Origin: Bacteroidota bacterium | GTDB lineage: Bacteria > Bacteroidota > Bacteroidia > Sphingobacteriales > Sphingobacteriaceae | Length of the DNA: 64,000 bases | Reading direction: 5' to 3' | Assembly: GCA_023450085.1 (NCBI GenBank) | Contig: JAEXHI010000022.1 | Span: 186,001 to 250,000, forward strand | In this document: piece by piece, positions 35,466 through 44,699 of the stretch | Position numbering within the stretch: the first letter of the stretch is position 1 | Layout: every line of letters starts with the position of its first letter | Made by a program: the position numbers and the translations under genes | Notes under the pieces: generated by a model | What the model saw: only the letters and a program-made list of their open reading frames with translations | What the model was told of the DNA's origin: nothing | The model's database searches: none

Positions 35466-36104
35466 TCATTGTTTAGGCATAGGTTTTATTTTGTATTTGC
35501 CCAGTAGCGTACTTAAGGATTCCACATTGTGTTTTTGCCTTTCACTGTCGTTTGCCAAGGTGGTGTCGATGGGGGCCAATAGCATATGGTCGGTCTTCTC
35601 GTCAAATACAAATTGGGTCCCAAATTTTTGGTAGCCAAACGAGAACAGAAGGTACCGGTCATAATTCAGTGCTATAATTCGCGGGACGTTCTCGTTCCTT
35701 ATTGTTACGGTATCCTTTTCCTTTTCAAGTTGGGAAAGCGCCGATGAGGACAGTTTATATGCCATTAGAAAGTTTTCAGGACTTATACTTGTCAATTGTC
35801 CGTCACATAATCTTGCTGCCGTATGCTGTAGGATCCAGGCCGCCCTGATCTTATCTTTAGGGGTTACCACTTTGTTTTCTGCAAGTAGCCGGAAAATTTG
35901 TTCACGGTGCCTCCTGTCGTATTCTTCTAAATTGATGGTATCCATTTTTGCATCGACTTTCCTAATCTGGACGTCTTTATCATAAAGTTCCTTGACAAGG
36001 GGGTTGTCATCTGCTGACGCTATTTTGTTTTTTGTCCTATATGCGCAACCGGCTAAAGAAGCGAAAAGGACGAGTGAAAATGATATGATTGAGAAATATT
36101 TCAT
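35466..36104 (-). CDS. lipoprotein resembling DUF6624
   Basis: Putative lipoprotein of 212 residues (lipobox LASLAGC, C20). Residues ~45-200 resemble the DUF6624 pattern: YDKDVQIRK near the start, RAAWILQHTAARLCDG in the middle, and ALNYDRYLLFSFGYQKFGTQF before an LAPIDTTLANDSERQKH segment. No biochemical role is known for that group and no catalytic motif stands out. It precedes the glycosyltransferase gene by 145 bp. The family match is from memory of the motif pattern and should be treated as moderate. Confidence 0.6.
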   Translation of the reverse strand: MKYFSIISFSLVLFASLAGCAYRTKNKIASADDNPLVKELYDKDVQIRKVDAKMDTINLEEYDRRHREQIFRLLAENKVVTPKDKIRAAWILQHTAARLCDGQLTSISPENFLMAYKLSSSALSQLEKEKDTVTIRNENVPRIIALNYDRYLLFSFGYQKFGTQFVFDEKTDHMLLAPIDTTLANDSERQKHNVESLSTLLGKYKIKPMPKQ

Positions 36105-36356
36105 ACACCAATCTTTATTGGATATTATTTATAGATTTTTTATGCTGGCGTCTGGCCCGCTGTATGCGTACCTAAAGTACAAATTATGCCGTTACGGTAA
36201 AATAAAAACGTTGATTTAAGCTATCGATACCTGGCTGACAACATCCGATATCCGAAAGGTATGATTTTGATGTTGCATCGTGTTCGCTATACTTGTAATA
36301 CTGTAAGGCCTGGCAGAATTTGATTCCCCTCGGCAATTAAGAAACGTATCCTTTAT

Positions 36357-37079
36357 TTAAAGCCTGCTTGAATTTGAAATAACAGGCATCTGGCCTTTCC
36401 ATCTTTCCCATAAATGATGTTCGGTAATCAATTCCGCCATAAAATGGGCGACATTTATCCTGCTCACCTTATTTGGTCTGAACAGCGTACTTACGGGCGA
36501 CGTGTTCGTTTCATATGCCGATACTCCGTCTTCCTCTGTCAGGTTATCGGGCCTAATAACCACCCACTGTATTCCCGATATATGTCTTCCCACCTCTATC
36601 CTGAGGTAGTCGGCCGCCAGCTCATTATCAAGATGTGGCGGTATGGCCGTACGGATTATTGCCATCGCAATTCTCTGTAGTGCCGAAACCTGCTCGTTAT
36701 TATCTTCATTCCTGTAGCCCGCCGTGTTCATCAAAAGAAACTTAACAGGCCTGCCTGTCTTTCTTTTAACAACATCGCAGAACAATTCGACCGTATTCAG
36801 GACCAACCTATGAGGCATGCCATAAATACCTTTTAGGGACATATTGTGCCCAAGGCAGGATGCTATTGCCTGACAGTCAGTTGTATGCCGCGTAGCTTCC
36901 TCCGAAGTCATTTCCGAAATCTCAGTCCTTATTATCTGTATCCGTGTATCAGTAATCCAACTGTCGGGAATGCTCGCCAGCGGACGAACAATAATCTTCA
37001 GATGTTGGTTTCTAATCAATAGCTGTTCTACCAAGTGCCTGCCGGTTGCTCCGCTGGCTCCCAATACCAAAATCTTCAT
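36357..37079 (-). CDS. NAD(P)-binding Rossmann-fold protein (atypical SDR)
   Basis: Cytoplasmic protein of 240 residues with the atypical short-chain dehydrogenase dinucleotide site G8ASGATG at the very N-terminus (MKILVLGASGATGRHLVEQLL). The following IIVRPLASIPDSW and QAIASCLGHNM segments match the NmrA/NAD(P)H-binding group, which includes sugar-nucleotide epimerase-like and flavin-reductase-like proteins. The classical YxxxK pair is absent, as is usual for this branch, so a regulatory or quinone/flavin-reductase role is as likely as dehydrogenase action. Spacing to neighbours is 95-250 bp. Confidence 0.8.
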   Translation of the reverse strand: MKILVLGASGATGRHLVEQLLIRNQHLKIIVRPLASIPDSWITDTRIQIIRTEISEMTSEEATRHTTDCQAIASCLGHNMSLKGIYGMPHRLVLNTVELFCDVVKRKTGRPVKFLLMNTAGYRNEDNNEQVSALQRIAMAIIRTAIPPHLDNELAADYLRIEVGRHISGIQWVVIRPDNLTEEDGVSAYETNTSPVSTLFRPNKVSRINVAHFMAELITEHHLWERWKGQMPVISNSSRL

Positions 37080-37173
37080 TTTTACATTTTATAGAATGTT
37101 GCTAATGTGTGGATGCCTGCTGCCGGTCCAGGTAAGAGTTAGTTCCTACATGGATAGGAGCGGGCATCAAGGC

Positions 37174-37572
37174 CTATTGTAAGTTAAGCTGTGCTGTGGC
37201 AGACAGGGCTGTGCCGGTACTGGTATTTTCCTTTTTTTCTACGCCATCTACATAAACCTTGACTTTCAGGGTAGATGCTGCATTTGTGCCCATAGCATTT
37301 GCGGTGATGGTAGCTACATTGGCACTGGCAGGAACGTTTATTTCCGGACTTGTCCAGGTTTGCACATCAGCCCTGGAAACCGTAGTAAGGTTGTTATCGT
37401 AGCCATATACCACCATGTTGACCAAAACACCTGCAGACGCTTCGGCCTTGAAGACAATCTTTTTTGGAGAGCCCGTTGGCTCGTCGTCCTTACTGCAGCT
37501 TGTCAATGTCTGGACCAGTACAAGGCCGCATATTAAGCCGGCCATCTTAATTTTAGAAAAGTTCATAATCAT
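37174..37572 (-). CDS. small MmpS-like/Ig-like lipoprotein
   Basis: Lipoprotein of 132 residues (signal LICGLVLVQTLTSC). The mature part is one beta-sandwich: KKIVFKAEASAGVLVNMVVYGYDNN, then SPEINVPASANVATITANAMG and STLKVKVYVDGVEKKENTS, reminiscent of small Bacteroidota lipoproteins of MmpS-like fold. Function unknown; such proteins often sit beside membrane enzymes as accessory factors. It lies 99 bp downstream of the Crp-family gene on the same strand. Confidence 0.65.
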   Translation of the reverse strand: MIMNFSKIKMAGLICGLVLVQTLTSCSKDDEPTGSPKKIVFKAEASAGVLVNMVVYGYDNNLTTVSRADVQTWTSPEINVPASANVATITANAMGTNAASTLKVKVYVDGVEKKENTSTGTALSATAQLNLQ

Positions 37573-37670
37573 CTCTAGTTTAATTTTGCTAGTATCTACA
37601 CTGCAATATTACGCCGAAATGAAAGAGAAATTCGTTCACTTAAGTTAATAAATGACAACCCTTGAAATCT

Positions 37671-38246
37671 TTATTTTTGGGTGATAATCCTGGTCCGTAG
37701 CCTGCTGAGCGACTGGGGTGTAATCCCCAAATAGCTGGCAATCTGGTATTGGGGGACACGCTGTACGAGTTGCGGGCGATCCATCAATAGCTTTTTGTAG
37801 CGCTCTTCGGGATTTGATATTTTGAAAGAATCGAATTCCAGCTGCTTTTTGCCGAGCTGTCTTTCAGACAGTACCCTGCACAACGTTTCAAATTGCGGAA
37901 ATCGGGAAAAACCAGCGGCTTCCAAGGTCGGATTTGAAACCAGCAATACCGTATCTTCCAGACACGCGATGCTGTATCTTGAAGGTCGGTTATCACCTAT
38001 GCATACCGGTGTAATAATATCTTCTTCTTCGAAGAATTCAGTGGTTTTCTCCTCTCCATCCACAATATAGTAGGATCTTAGGCATCCCTTTATGACAAGA
38101 AAGCTATCCTCGGTCTTATTCCCGGCTTTCAGTACGATCTGTCCTTTGTTAAAGGTACGGAGCTGGACTAATTCCATCATACTTGACTTTTCTTCTTCAG
38201 AAAACTCTCCAATAGTGTCCAAATAGCTAAAAAGTAATTTCTCCAT
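37671..38246 (-). CDS. Crp/Fnr-family transcription regulator
   Basis: Regulator of 191 residues with an N-terminal cyclic-nucleotide-binding fold (~5-115: FNKGQIVLKAGNKTEDSFLVIKGCLRSYY) and a short C-terminal winged helix (~145-190: VPQYQIASYLGITPQSLSRLRTRI), the usual architecture of Bacteroidota Crp-like proteins. The canonical cAMP-contacting RxS pocket is not obvious, so the ligand is unknown. It is the first of a minus-strand series that may include the lipoprotein, SDR, DUF6624-like and glycosyltransferase genes. A promoter-like repeat (copy B) lies about 140 bp upstream. Confidence 0.88.
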   Translation of the reverse strand: MEKLLFSYLDTIGEFSEEEKSSMMELVQLRTFNKGQIVLKAGNKTEDSFLVIKGCLRSYYIVDGEEKTTEFFEEEDIITPVCIGDNRPSRYSIACLEDTVLLVSNPTLEAAGFSRFPQFETLCRVLSERQLGKKQLEFDSFKISNPEERYKKLLMDRPQLVQRVPQYQIASYLGITPQSLSRLRTRIITQK

Positions 38247-38839
38247 AATATTTAGTGCAAATCAGAATAGCAATTGGTTTGTAGGTCCAGTCTAATATAA
38301 AGCATAAATGAACTATGCAAAGATACTGATATTACAGTTCCCCAAAAGCGGCTACTTATCTTCGTTCACCCAACTTCTCATATCCTGTAATAAAAGACTT
38401 GGCAAAAACTTTCCACAAACCATCAAATACAAAAGTATAAAATTTGAATAAATAAACTCTGATAGGTATCCGGAATATAACGAGACTCCCTGCACTGCTG
38501 TTTTTGGTGCCCATACCATGCCATAACAAGCGTCCAAGGGCAAAATTTAGGGGTTAACACCATCTTGTTGATTTCCGTATGGGTGTTGTCAAGCAAGTCT
38601 TCCTTTTTACTATGCGGATAAATCGTTTTGGAATCCCGGTAGGATTACAATTTCCCAATGCCTAATTGCCCTGCGCCCTACCATACGGTCCTAGAAATAT
38701 TTTTCCAGTCGATTTGCTGGCGGTTTTCGACTGGAATGCAAGTCATATACTAAAGGAAAGCATGACCATGACTTTAAAATTCCTTACAAAGATCCCTTTT
38801 CTTAGCAGCGCAACATTTACTTCTCGCTTGCAAGCATGT
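38247..38839. other. 593-bp gap with repeat copy B, no convincing gene
   Basis: Short open frames here lack any family signature. The one clear element is the promoter-like repeat at 38383-38446. The stretch 38540-38820 has the look of decayed coding sequence but no frame could be assigned to a family. Confidence 0.45.
38383..38446 (-). repeat. dispersed promoter-like repeat, copy B
   Basis: Minus-strand reading TTTTATACTTTTGTATTTG, then GTGGAAAG, then AAGTCTTTTATTACAGGA, aligning with copies at 33949-34014 and 39693-39760. It lies about 140 bp upstream of the Crp-family start. Confidence 0.55.
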
Positions 38840-39658
38840 TCATTCCGATCTGTTTAGCGTCCAGATGATCGCTTTTTCTTTCGTTGCTCTAAAAATGGTG
38901 TTATGCTTTTCTTTCGGATCTTCTGAATAGTTCCATTTCAGGTTCGGTAGGTTTTCGGTTTTTAGGACCTCGGCCAATTGTTTTGTATGGGAGGAAATGT
39001 CTGTTGCACCTGAACCTGCAAACCAAAGCCTTTTTTCGTTTGTAGGGAATTTTTCCAAATGTTCTTCTGCAGTCCTTATTAGGTAATGGTTGTTCCACCA
39101 TAAAGATGGGTCAAAGGCTATGTAATTGTCAAACAATTGAGGTGTCAGAAAAAAGGTTTCCATAACGAAAAGCCCCGATGCGGACTCGCCGATAATGCTT
39201 TTTTCGTTCCCTGTTCGGTATCGTTTGTTGATTTCAGGAAAAAGCTCTTGGCTGATAAATGCCCTAAATTTTTCCGAACCACCGACAACAGGCGCAATTT
39301 CCTTGTCTTTCGCCACTGCTGTATACCCTGTTAAATCTCTTCTTCTTTGCGTATTTTCGATACCTACAAGAATAAGCGCTTTGATTTTTTTCGCTTTGAT
39401 AAGTTTAGCCAAAGTGTTTGCTATATGCGGAAAATCTTCTTTTATTCCGCCGTCTGCCATGTACATTACGGGCAAGCTATCCGAACCTGTCTTGTAGTCT
39501 TCGGGTGTCCAGACATTGATAATTCTATCCTCGCCAATTTGGTTGGATTGAATAGTAAAAGTTTGGTGTTCGGGAATTGGGTCGCTTGTTTGTATGGCAT
39601 TGGAACAGCTTGTAAATGTTACAAGTGCAAGTAATAAGATTGGGTAGATAGATCGCAT
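38840..39658 (-). CDS. esterase-D/IroE-like alpha/beta hydrolase lipoprotein
   Basis: Serine hydrolase of 272 residues with a lipoprotein signal (LVTFTSC, C18). The putative-esterase pattern is complete in outline: LPVMYMADGG (oxyanion strand), ALILVGIENTQRRRDLTGY, nucleophile elbow G157ESASG with S159, and a late KEKHNTIF carrying the likely catalytic His. The family includes siderophore esterases (Fes/IroE) and other carboxylesterases. No siderophore genes lie next to it, so the substrate is left open. A promoter-like repeat (copy C) lies 35-100 bp upstream of the start. Confidence 0.85.
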   Translation of the reverse strand: MRSIYPILLLALVTFTSCSNAIQTSDPIPEHQTFTIQSNQIGEDRIINVWTPEDYKTGSDSLPVMYMADGGIKEDFPHIANTLAKLIKAKKIKALILVGIENTQRRRDLTGYTAVAKDKEIAPVVGGSEKFRAFISQELFPEINKRYRTGNEKSIIGESASGLFVMETFFLTPQLFDNYIAFDPSLWWNNHYLIRTAEEHLEKFPTNEKRLWFAGSGATDISSHTKQLAEVLKTENLPNLKWNYSEDPKEKHNTIFRATKEKAIIWTLNRSE

Positions 39659-39692
39659 AACTTTTTATTTCTATTTAACTGTTATTTTATTG

Positions 39693-39760
39693 TCCTGCTG
39701 TAGAAGACTTAAAAATGAGGTCTTCCGAAAATTATAAAGTACAAAAATATAATATACGGG
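39693..39760 (-). repeat. dispersed promoter-like repeat, copy C
   Basis: Minus-strand reading TATTATATTTTTGTACTTT, then ATTTTCGGAAG, then AAGTCTTCTACAGCAGGA. This copy is in the proper place to supply the promoter of the esterase gene, with TATTTTTG as the -7 element. Confidence 0.55.
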
Positions 39761-40228
39761 AAGATAACCGCTGATAAATTCCAAAATCTTACAGTCTTTA
39801 AATTTACGTGAGAACATTTAAAAGGATTGCTAAGAACTGGATTTTGCCAACAGAATGAAGAAGTAAAAGAAGAAGAGCAGGAAATTGGAAAAAATCAATT
39901 CAAACTTCTCCACTCAATAGATGATAAATCCTTTTAGGAAGGCCATCGCTTGCCGCAGGGAAACTTGTCCTTCTGGACAAGCTAAAAGCCATCATACGTA
40001 TGGGGAGATTTGGGATAATTATCCTGCACAAGCAAGTTTTTAAGCACGGGAGCTATATAATTGGCCATATTATTTACCTTTGATGACTTTACTTATTGAA
40101 TGAACATCCTAAGCTACCGGTTAATATTAGAGTTTTATGTTGTAGTGCCATGGTGACTGCGCAGTCTTCAGGGCCGGTAAAAGTTTTTAGGGCTACAGAA
40201 TAGAATCAATTGTAAACAAAGATATCCG
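39761..40228. other. 468-bp gap with two small inverted repeats
   Basis: No gene was recognised. It contains CTTGTCC-TTCT-GGACAAG (39964-39981) and a perfect 12-bp palindrome GACTGCGCAGTC (40155-40166), the latter 62 bp before the DUF389 start and thus a candidate operator. Confidence 0.4.
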
Positions 40229-41536
40229 ATGAAAAATAAAGTTCTGGATTTTATCAATCTCCACAATGGAGAGGAGGACAGGCAAAGAGTTTTAGAAAAT
40301 GTCACCGCAAGCACCTCTTTCAGGGGTTCAAACCTGTGGATCCTGGCCTGCGCGATTATCATTGCCTCGATAGGGCTCAACGTAAACTCTACGGCCGTTA
40401 TTATAGGCGCAATGCTCATCTCTCCGCTTATGGGACCTATTTTGGGTGCCGGCTTTGCCTTGGGCACGTATAATTTCCGGCTGCTGCGGAAATCTTTCAA
40501 GAATCTCCTGATAGCAACTGTGGTGAGCCTTTCGGTATCCTCGTTTTATTTTTATCTCAGCCCTTTCAAGGACGTGCAGTCGGAATTGCTGGCCCGTACT
40601 TCGCCCAACATATACGATGTACTGATTGCCTTTTTCGGGGGGCTGGTAGGAGTGATAGCCGTCACTAGGGTTGAAAAGGGGAATCCGATACCCGGTGTGG
40701 CTATCGCAACGGCGCTGATGCCCCCACTGTGTACCGCCGGATATGGACTGGCTACCTTTAACTTCAGGTATTTCCTCGGTGCCTTTTATTTGTACTCCAT
40801 CAACTGCTTTTTTATCTGTATAGCGACCTTTCTCGTAATCAAATACCTGAAATACCCTGCCTCTTCCTCTATAGATTCAAGGAATGAAAAAAGGTTACGC
40901 TATGGTATTTCGATCCTTATAATGGTTATGGTGGTCCCGAGTTTCTATCTTGCATACAGGCTTTTCGAAGAAAAAAAATTTACGAAAACGGTGGAGGAAT
41001 TTGTCAATTCGGAATTTACCAGCAGGGGATATACGGTCATCTATAAGAAGCTTAGCTATAATTCCAGACCCAAAAAAGTAGACTTGGCATTCCTTAACAA
41101 GAAGCTCGGCAAGGAAGAGATAGCTATGTACAACAGACTGTTGGATGAAAAGGGGATACATAATACGGTGCTGAGTTTCAGGCAGGGCGAGGGCGACATC
41201 AAGGCCGAGATCCTGAGTGAACTTGGCAGGCGGGATGCCTCCCTTTCGGAAAAGGATGTCGCCATCAGCAGCCTGAGGCAGCAACTGGACAAGTATAGCT
41301 TAAGCCAGCCGAGTGTAGTAAAGGAACTCAATGTCCTGTTTCCTGAGCTCAGGGACGTTTCGTTGGGCAAGGTCGAGAGGTATGCCGGGACGGACAGCAC
41401 GACGGTAGAGTGGATGGTATTATACGGAATAGGCAAGGGGAAAGGCGAGGTGGACAGGACGAAATTAAAAAGATGGCTCTGCGAGAGGCTTGGGGTCGGC
41501 AATGTACTTCTTGTGGAAGGGGAAAAAACGGAATAG
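40229..41536 (+). CDS. DUF389-family membrane protein
   Basis: Integral-membrane protein of 435 residues in the DUF389 (TIGR00341-type) family. The DUF389 core (~35-210) has about six hydrophobic segments including NSTAVIIGAMLISPLMGPILGAGFALG and GVAIATALMPPLCTAGYGLATF, the most conserved motifs. A charged soluble C-terminal region (~230-435), partly helical (SEKDVAISSLRQQLDKY), is likely cytoplasmic. The family's biochemical role is not established. It is followed 102 bp later by nhaA on the same strand, which may suggest an ion-homeostasis link. Confidence 0.88.
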   Translation: MKNKVLDFINLHNGEEDRQRVLENVTASTSFRGSNLWILACAIIIASIGLNVNSTAVIIGAMLISPLMGPILGAGFALGTYNFRLLRKSFKNLLIATVVSLSVSSFYFYLSPFKDVQSELLARTSPNIYDVLIAFFGGLVGVIAVTRVEKGNPIPGVAIATALMPPLCTAGYGLATFNFRYFLGAFYLYSINCFFICIATFLVIKYLKYPASSSIDSRNEKRLRYGISILIMVMVVPSFYLAYRLFEEKKFTKTVEEFVNSEFTSRGYTVIYKKLSYNSRPKKVDLAFLNKKLGKEEIAMYNRLLDEKGIHNTVLSFRQGEGDIKAEILSELGRRDASLSEKDVAISSLRQQLDKYSLSQPSVVKELNVLFPELRDVSLGKVERYAGTDSTTVEWMVLYGIGKGKGEVDRTKLKRWLCERLGVGNVLLVEGEKTE

Positions 41537-41638
41537 GTCGCTCTGTTGTTCCCTGCTGTTAAATCGAATGCAATAGAGGTACTTATTGGTATGGATTCGC
41601 ATAAAAGTGGTATCTTGCACTTCTTTTTAATTATCTAA

Positions 41639-42811
41639 ATGCGTAGTAAAATAAATCTTCTGATTTTTAGGGACTTTGTGCGATCAAGCAATTTTGGTGG
41701 ATTTCTTCTCTTCTTGTGCGTAATCGCCTCCCTGATAGTTGCAAATACGCCGCTTGCGGTTCCCCTCCAGAATATATTGGACGGAAAGCTTGGCTTTGAG
41801 AATAATTCCATACACCTGAATTATTCACTGTCCATGTGGATTAACGATGGGCTGATGGCTATTTTTTTCCTGTTGGTGGGTTTGGAAATAAAAAGGGAAA
41901 TTGTGGAAGGGGAGCTCTCTTCTCCCAAAAAAGCAATTTTGCCTATTATAGCAGCTGTTGGCGGTGCGGTCGTACCAGCGTTGATCTACATAGGTCTTAA
42001 TTCGGGAAGCGGAACAGCAGGGGGATGGGGTATTCCGATGGCCACTGATATCGCCTTTGCACTGGCAGTGATCTCATTGCTGGATAAACGGGTGCCGAGC
42101 AGCCTGAAGATTTTCCTCGCCGCACTTGCCATCGTGGACGACCTTATAGCAATTTTGGTTATAGCGATATTCTATTCATCCGGAATCAACTATGGCTACC
42201 TTGGGGCTGCCGGAGTGGGGATGGCTATTCTGATCGCCATGAACCGTTTCAATGTAAAAAATCCCTACCTGTACCTAATTCCCGGTATCTTCATATGGTA
42301 TTTTATACACCATTCGGGCATACATGCCACCATAGCAGGGGTATTGGTTGCCATGACGTTGCCAACAAACAGCTCGGATGAAACTTCCCCCCTTGAAAGG
42401 CTGGAACATGCACTTGTAAGGCCTGTCAACTTGCTGATCATTCCGATATTTGCTTTTGCCAATACAAATATTACCTTTCAAAGGGAAATGATAGAGGGAC
42501 TGACATCCCCTTTGGGATTGGGCATTTCACTTGGATTGATTTTAGGCAAGCCGATCGGTATCGTGGCTACTTCCTTCATCTGTTCCAGGTTTGGTATCGG
42601 CAAGCTGCCCGAGAAAAGCAGGATGGCACATATGGTTGGGCTGGGGATGCTTGCCGGAATTGGCTTTACCATGTCGATTTTCATATCCATATTGTCTTTT
42701 GGGAACCCGGTCTTTATCGAGGAAGCAAAATTATCGGTACTGGTCACCTCAACGGTTGCCGGCTTACTGGGATTCGTCATTTTGAAATTATCGGGCAGGT
42801 CCAAGAAGTGA
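41639..42811 (+). CDS. nhaA: Na+/H+ antiporter NhaA
   Basis: Inner-membrane electrogenic sodium/proton antiporter, 390 residues, the family's normal length. Twelve hydrophobic segments are readable. The paired ion-binding aspartates D167-D168 lie in AIVDDLIAILVIA (equivalent to E. coli D163/D164), and the assembly-helix Asp is in IPMATDIAFALAV. The C-terminal GLGMLAGIGFTMSIFIS segment is also typical. NhaA extrudes Na+ or Li+ at alkaline pH. The start ATG at 41639 has an AT-rich leader with no strong Shine-Dalgarno, as usual here. Confidence 0.96.
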   Translation: MRSKINLLIFRDFVRSSNFGGFLLFLCVIASLIVANTPLAVPLQNILDGKLGFENNSIHLNYSLSMWINDGLMAIFFLLVGLEIKREIVEGELSSPKKAILPIIAAVGGAVVPALIYIGLNSGSGTAGGWGIPMATDIAFALAVISLLDKRVPSSLKIFLAALAIVDDLIAILVIAIFYSSGINYGYLGAAGVGMAILIAMNRFNVKNPYLYLIPGIFIWYFIHHSGIHATIAGVLVAMTLPTNSSDETSPLERLEHALVRPVNLLIIPIFAFANTNITFQREMIEGLTSPLGLGISLGLILGKPIGIVATSFICSRFGIGKLPEKSRMAHMVGLGMLAGIGFTMSIFISILSFGNPVFIEEAKLSVLVTSTVAGLLGFVILKLSGRSKK

Positions 42812-42868
42812 AAAAACATGGTTGGCCTTGCCTTTGCCGATACAAAATTCTGATAATCTCAAGGGATT

Positions 42869-43258
42869 CTAAATTGCGCAGTATACTATGAGCGCACCCA
42901 GCAAAATAGCAAAGGGCGAAATAAGTTGGAAGTATAGGGGCCTTATGATATTTGCAGCGTTTAATGAAAACGCATGATGCACCCTGCGAGGCACTAGGTA
43001 CAGGATAACAGATGTTATCAGCATAACCCAGCCAAATATTTTAAAGGCCTCTGGAGATTTCGAGTGGTCTGCCCATAAGATAAAGCCTGCCGCAGGGATT
43101 AGCCTGATGGTAATTTCCGCATAGTTGATAAAGTTCGTGCTTCCCGCTTTCCTCAGAATATTGTTTGCCGTCACAGGTTTAAAGAGCATCAAAATTCCTG
43201 CGGAAATGATAAAAAGGCCAAAGAAGACCACTGTCCATTTTGAATACGTTTCCAGCAT
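42869..43258 (-). CDS. four-helix membrane protein of unknown function
   Basis: Small integral-membrane protein of 129 residues with four hydrophobic segments (~8-26, ~48-62, ~72-90, ~105-128). Charged loops contain NILRKAGSTNFINYAEITIRL and YLVPRRVHHAFSL. No family was recognised and there is no enzymatic motif. It converges on nhaA with 57 bp between stops and appears to be a single-gene unit. Confidence 0.7.
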   Translation of the reverse strand: MLETYSKWTVVFFGLFIISAGILMLFKPVTANNILRKAGSTNFINYAEITIRLIPAAGFILWADHSKSPEAFKIFGWVMLITSVILYLVPRRVHHAFSLNAANIIRPLYFQLISPFAILLGALIVYCAI

Positions 43259-43524
43259 TGCCTCTTTCTTTAAGGATTTTACTAGTTAATTGTTGGAAAT
43301 CTAAAGGTATGGAAAATACTGTTGACTTAAATTAATCTGAGGGGGCGAAGGCTTACATTTGTGCTGGAAACTTTATTTGCCAAAACTGAAAAGTTATCGC
43401 TAACCAGTTTGTTTCTAGACACTTCGTGGTAACTTATTTTAACACTATTTGAGCACTTTTTTTGAGTGTGCTAAGGAAGTGTGTTAAAAAGAAATTTGAT
43501 ATATGGAAAAAAGTAACAAGTCTA
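43259..43524. other. gap right of the small membrane protein gene
   Basis: These 266 bp lead into IS debris. They are AT-rich with short repeats of AAGTGTG/GTGTGTT type near 43470 and no gene. The promoter of the 129-residue protein should lie at the left end. Confidence 0.35.
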
Positions 43525-43580
43525 CGATATGCTTCAGACAAATGCTTTCACTTTTTGTGGCAAATAAGGGATCAACTCCA
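43525..43580 (-). repeat. orphan IS3 end, matching the element at 33 kb
   Basis: 56 bp that match 33587-33642 (minus strand TGGAGTTGATCCC then TTATTTGCCACAAAAAG, continuing to TCTGAAGCATATCG). It covers the terminal repeat and the very start of the transposase frame, then the match ends. It abuts a broken gene on the right. Confidence 0.75.
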
Positions 43581-43589
43581 ATACTGTTC

Positions 43590-44326
43590 TTATCAGAAAT
43601 GCCGATTTAAATGATGCACGTCGGGCCTTTACTGCGAAGACCGAACTTGGGAAGGCCGCAAACAGCATTCCGTACACCCAGAACATTCATGACTCTGAAA
43701 TTCCATATGGAGAAGGCATTCCCTATAATGAATGGCAGAAATGGAGTCACAGCATTGAACATCAATCTGTAAAAAAGGAATATAGCCGAGTGGTACTGTC
43801 CAAAGCAGGAAAGCGCTTGGATGATGTGGATTCAGATATTCTGTGGAATTCGATAGTTAGCAACCTGCACGTGATTCATGTGCCCAGGACTTCTCTATCT
43901 TCGTTCAGAGAGCACTTACTAATGTTCCGAAAAGAACATGAAAATCAGCAAGAAACAATCGAACAGGCGCTCAAAAGGATGGGTATTGATTATGACATAG
44001 AGAAGTTTACGGAGCGAGAAACTGAGCCAGTATATAAGGAGATTGATGTTCTTATTCCAGTAAGGTACCTTTAAGAAAAAGTATATGTCTGTAAGAATCT
44101 AATCGACGAGCTTGATCTTTCCAGTCCGCGGGCAAGTAAAGATTTGACCGATAGCTCGGGAAAGCTCGCCAGCTTCAACTACAGCTATGTAGTCGAGTAT
44201 GTTGATCAGGAATCCTTGACCTACCTGCGGGCGGATCTGCTTGAACGGTTCCTTGGTGAAAATGGCTTAACCATGTTCCAAATTATTTGGGGCGAGCGTG
44301 ACTTCTATCCCGAAGACGGAGACTGA
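43590..44326 (+). pseudogene. broken gene: 5' end lost at IS debris, one in-frame stop
   Basis: A single plus-strand frame runs from the IS end at ~43590 to a TGA at 44326, interrupted only by one TAA at 44072-44074. Upstream of the first in-frame GTG (43790) it already codes for plausible protein (RNADLNDARRAFTAKTELGK and IPYNEWQKWSHSIEH), so the original start is gone. The downstream part ends in ADLLERFLGENGLTMFQIIW then GERDFYPEDGD. No family was recognised. Loss of the front and a nonsense codon mark it as a relic; stop readthrough is a remote alternative. Confidence 0.65.
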
Positions 44327-44699
44327 TTGAACAGCAGATGGAGTGATGATGAGCGGTTCTACTCTTCATTTTATCAGGCTGTAGAATATAAACCCCGACT
44401 ATCCCAATGAAATAAATTTCTTATATCCGCTCCTTAGTGTCTCTAATTAAACTATTTAAGAAGTTTTCGAGTAGCGGGAACGAGAGTTCTTTGGAACAAA
44501 TAATTCAGTTTTTACGTGTTTTTAGCCATATTTTAAATAAACAACAATAATATCGTCTTTACATTTCTTACATAAATAAAACAGGTCGAGAGTTCTCTTA
44601 CGAACACTTTATCAAATCATTATTATGTAAATTTCATGTTACAATATGGCTCTTGCAAAAATCTTTTGCTAAAATAGGTTGCTAAATTAATCTTGCCAT
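44327..44699 (+). promoter_or_regulatory. RHS-locus promoter region
   Basis: The 373-bp AT-rich gap contains no gene. At its end, TTTG (44665-44668), exactly 19 bp, then TAATCTTG (44688-44695) matches the Bacteroidota -33/-7 promoter closely. The -7 element ends 4 bp before the ATG at 44700, so the transcript from it would be leaderless or nearly so. Confidence 0.55.

Noticed and set aside
38352..38857. 63-residue open frames in the gap between the Crp-family and esterase genes
   Set aside because: Short, overlapping the dispersed repeat or the esterase gene end, with no family match.
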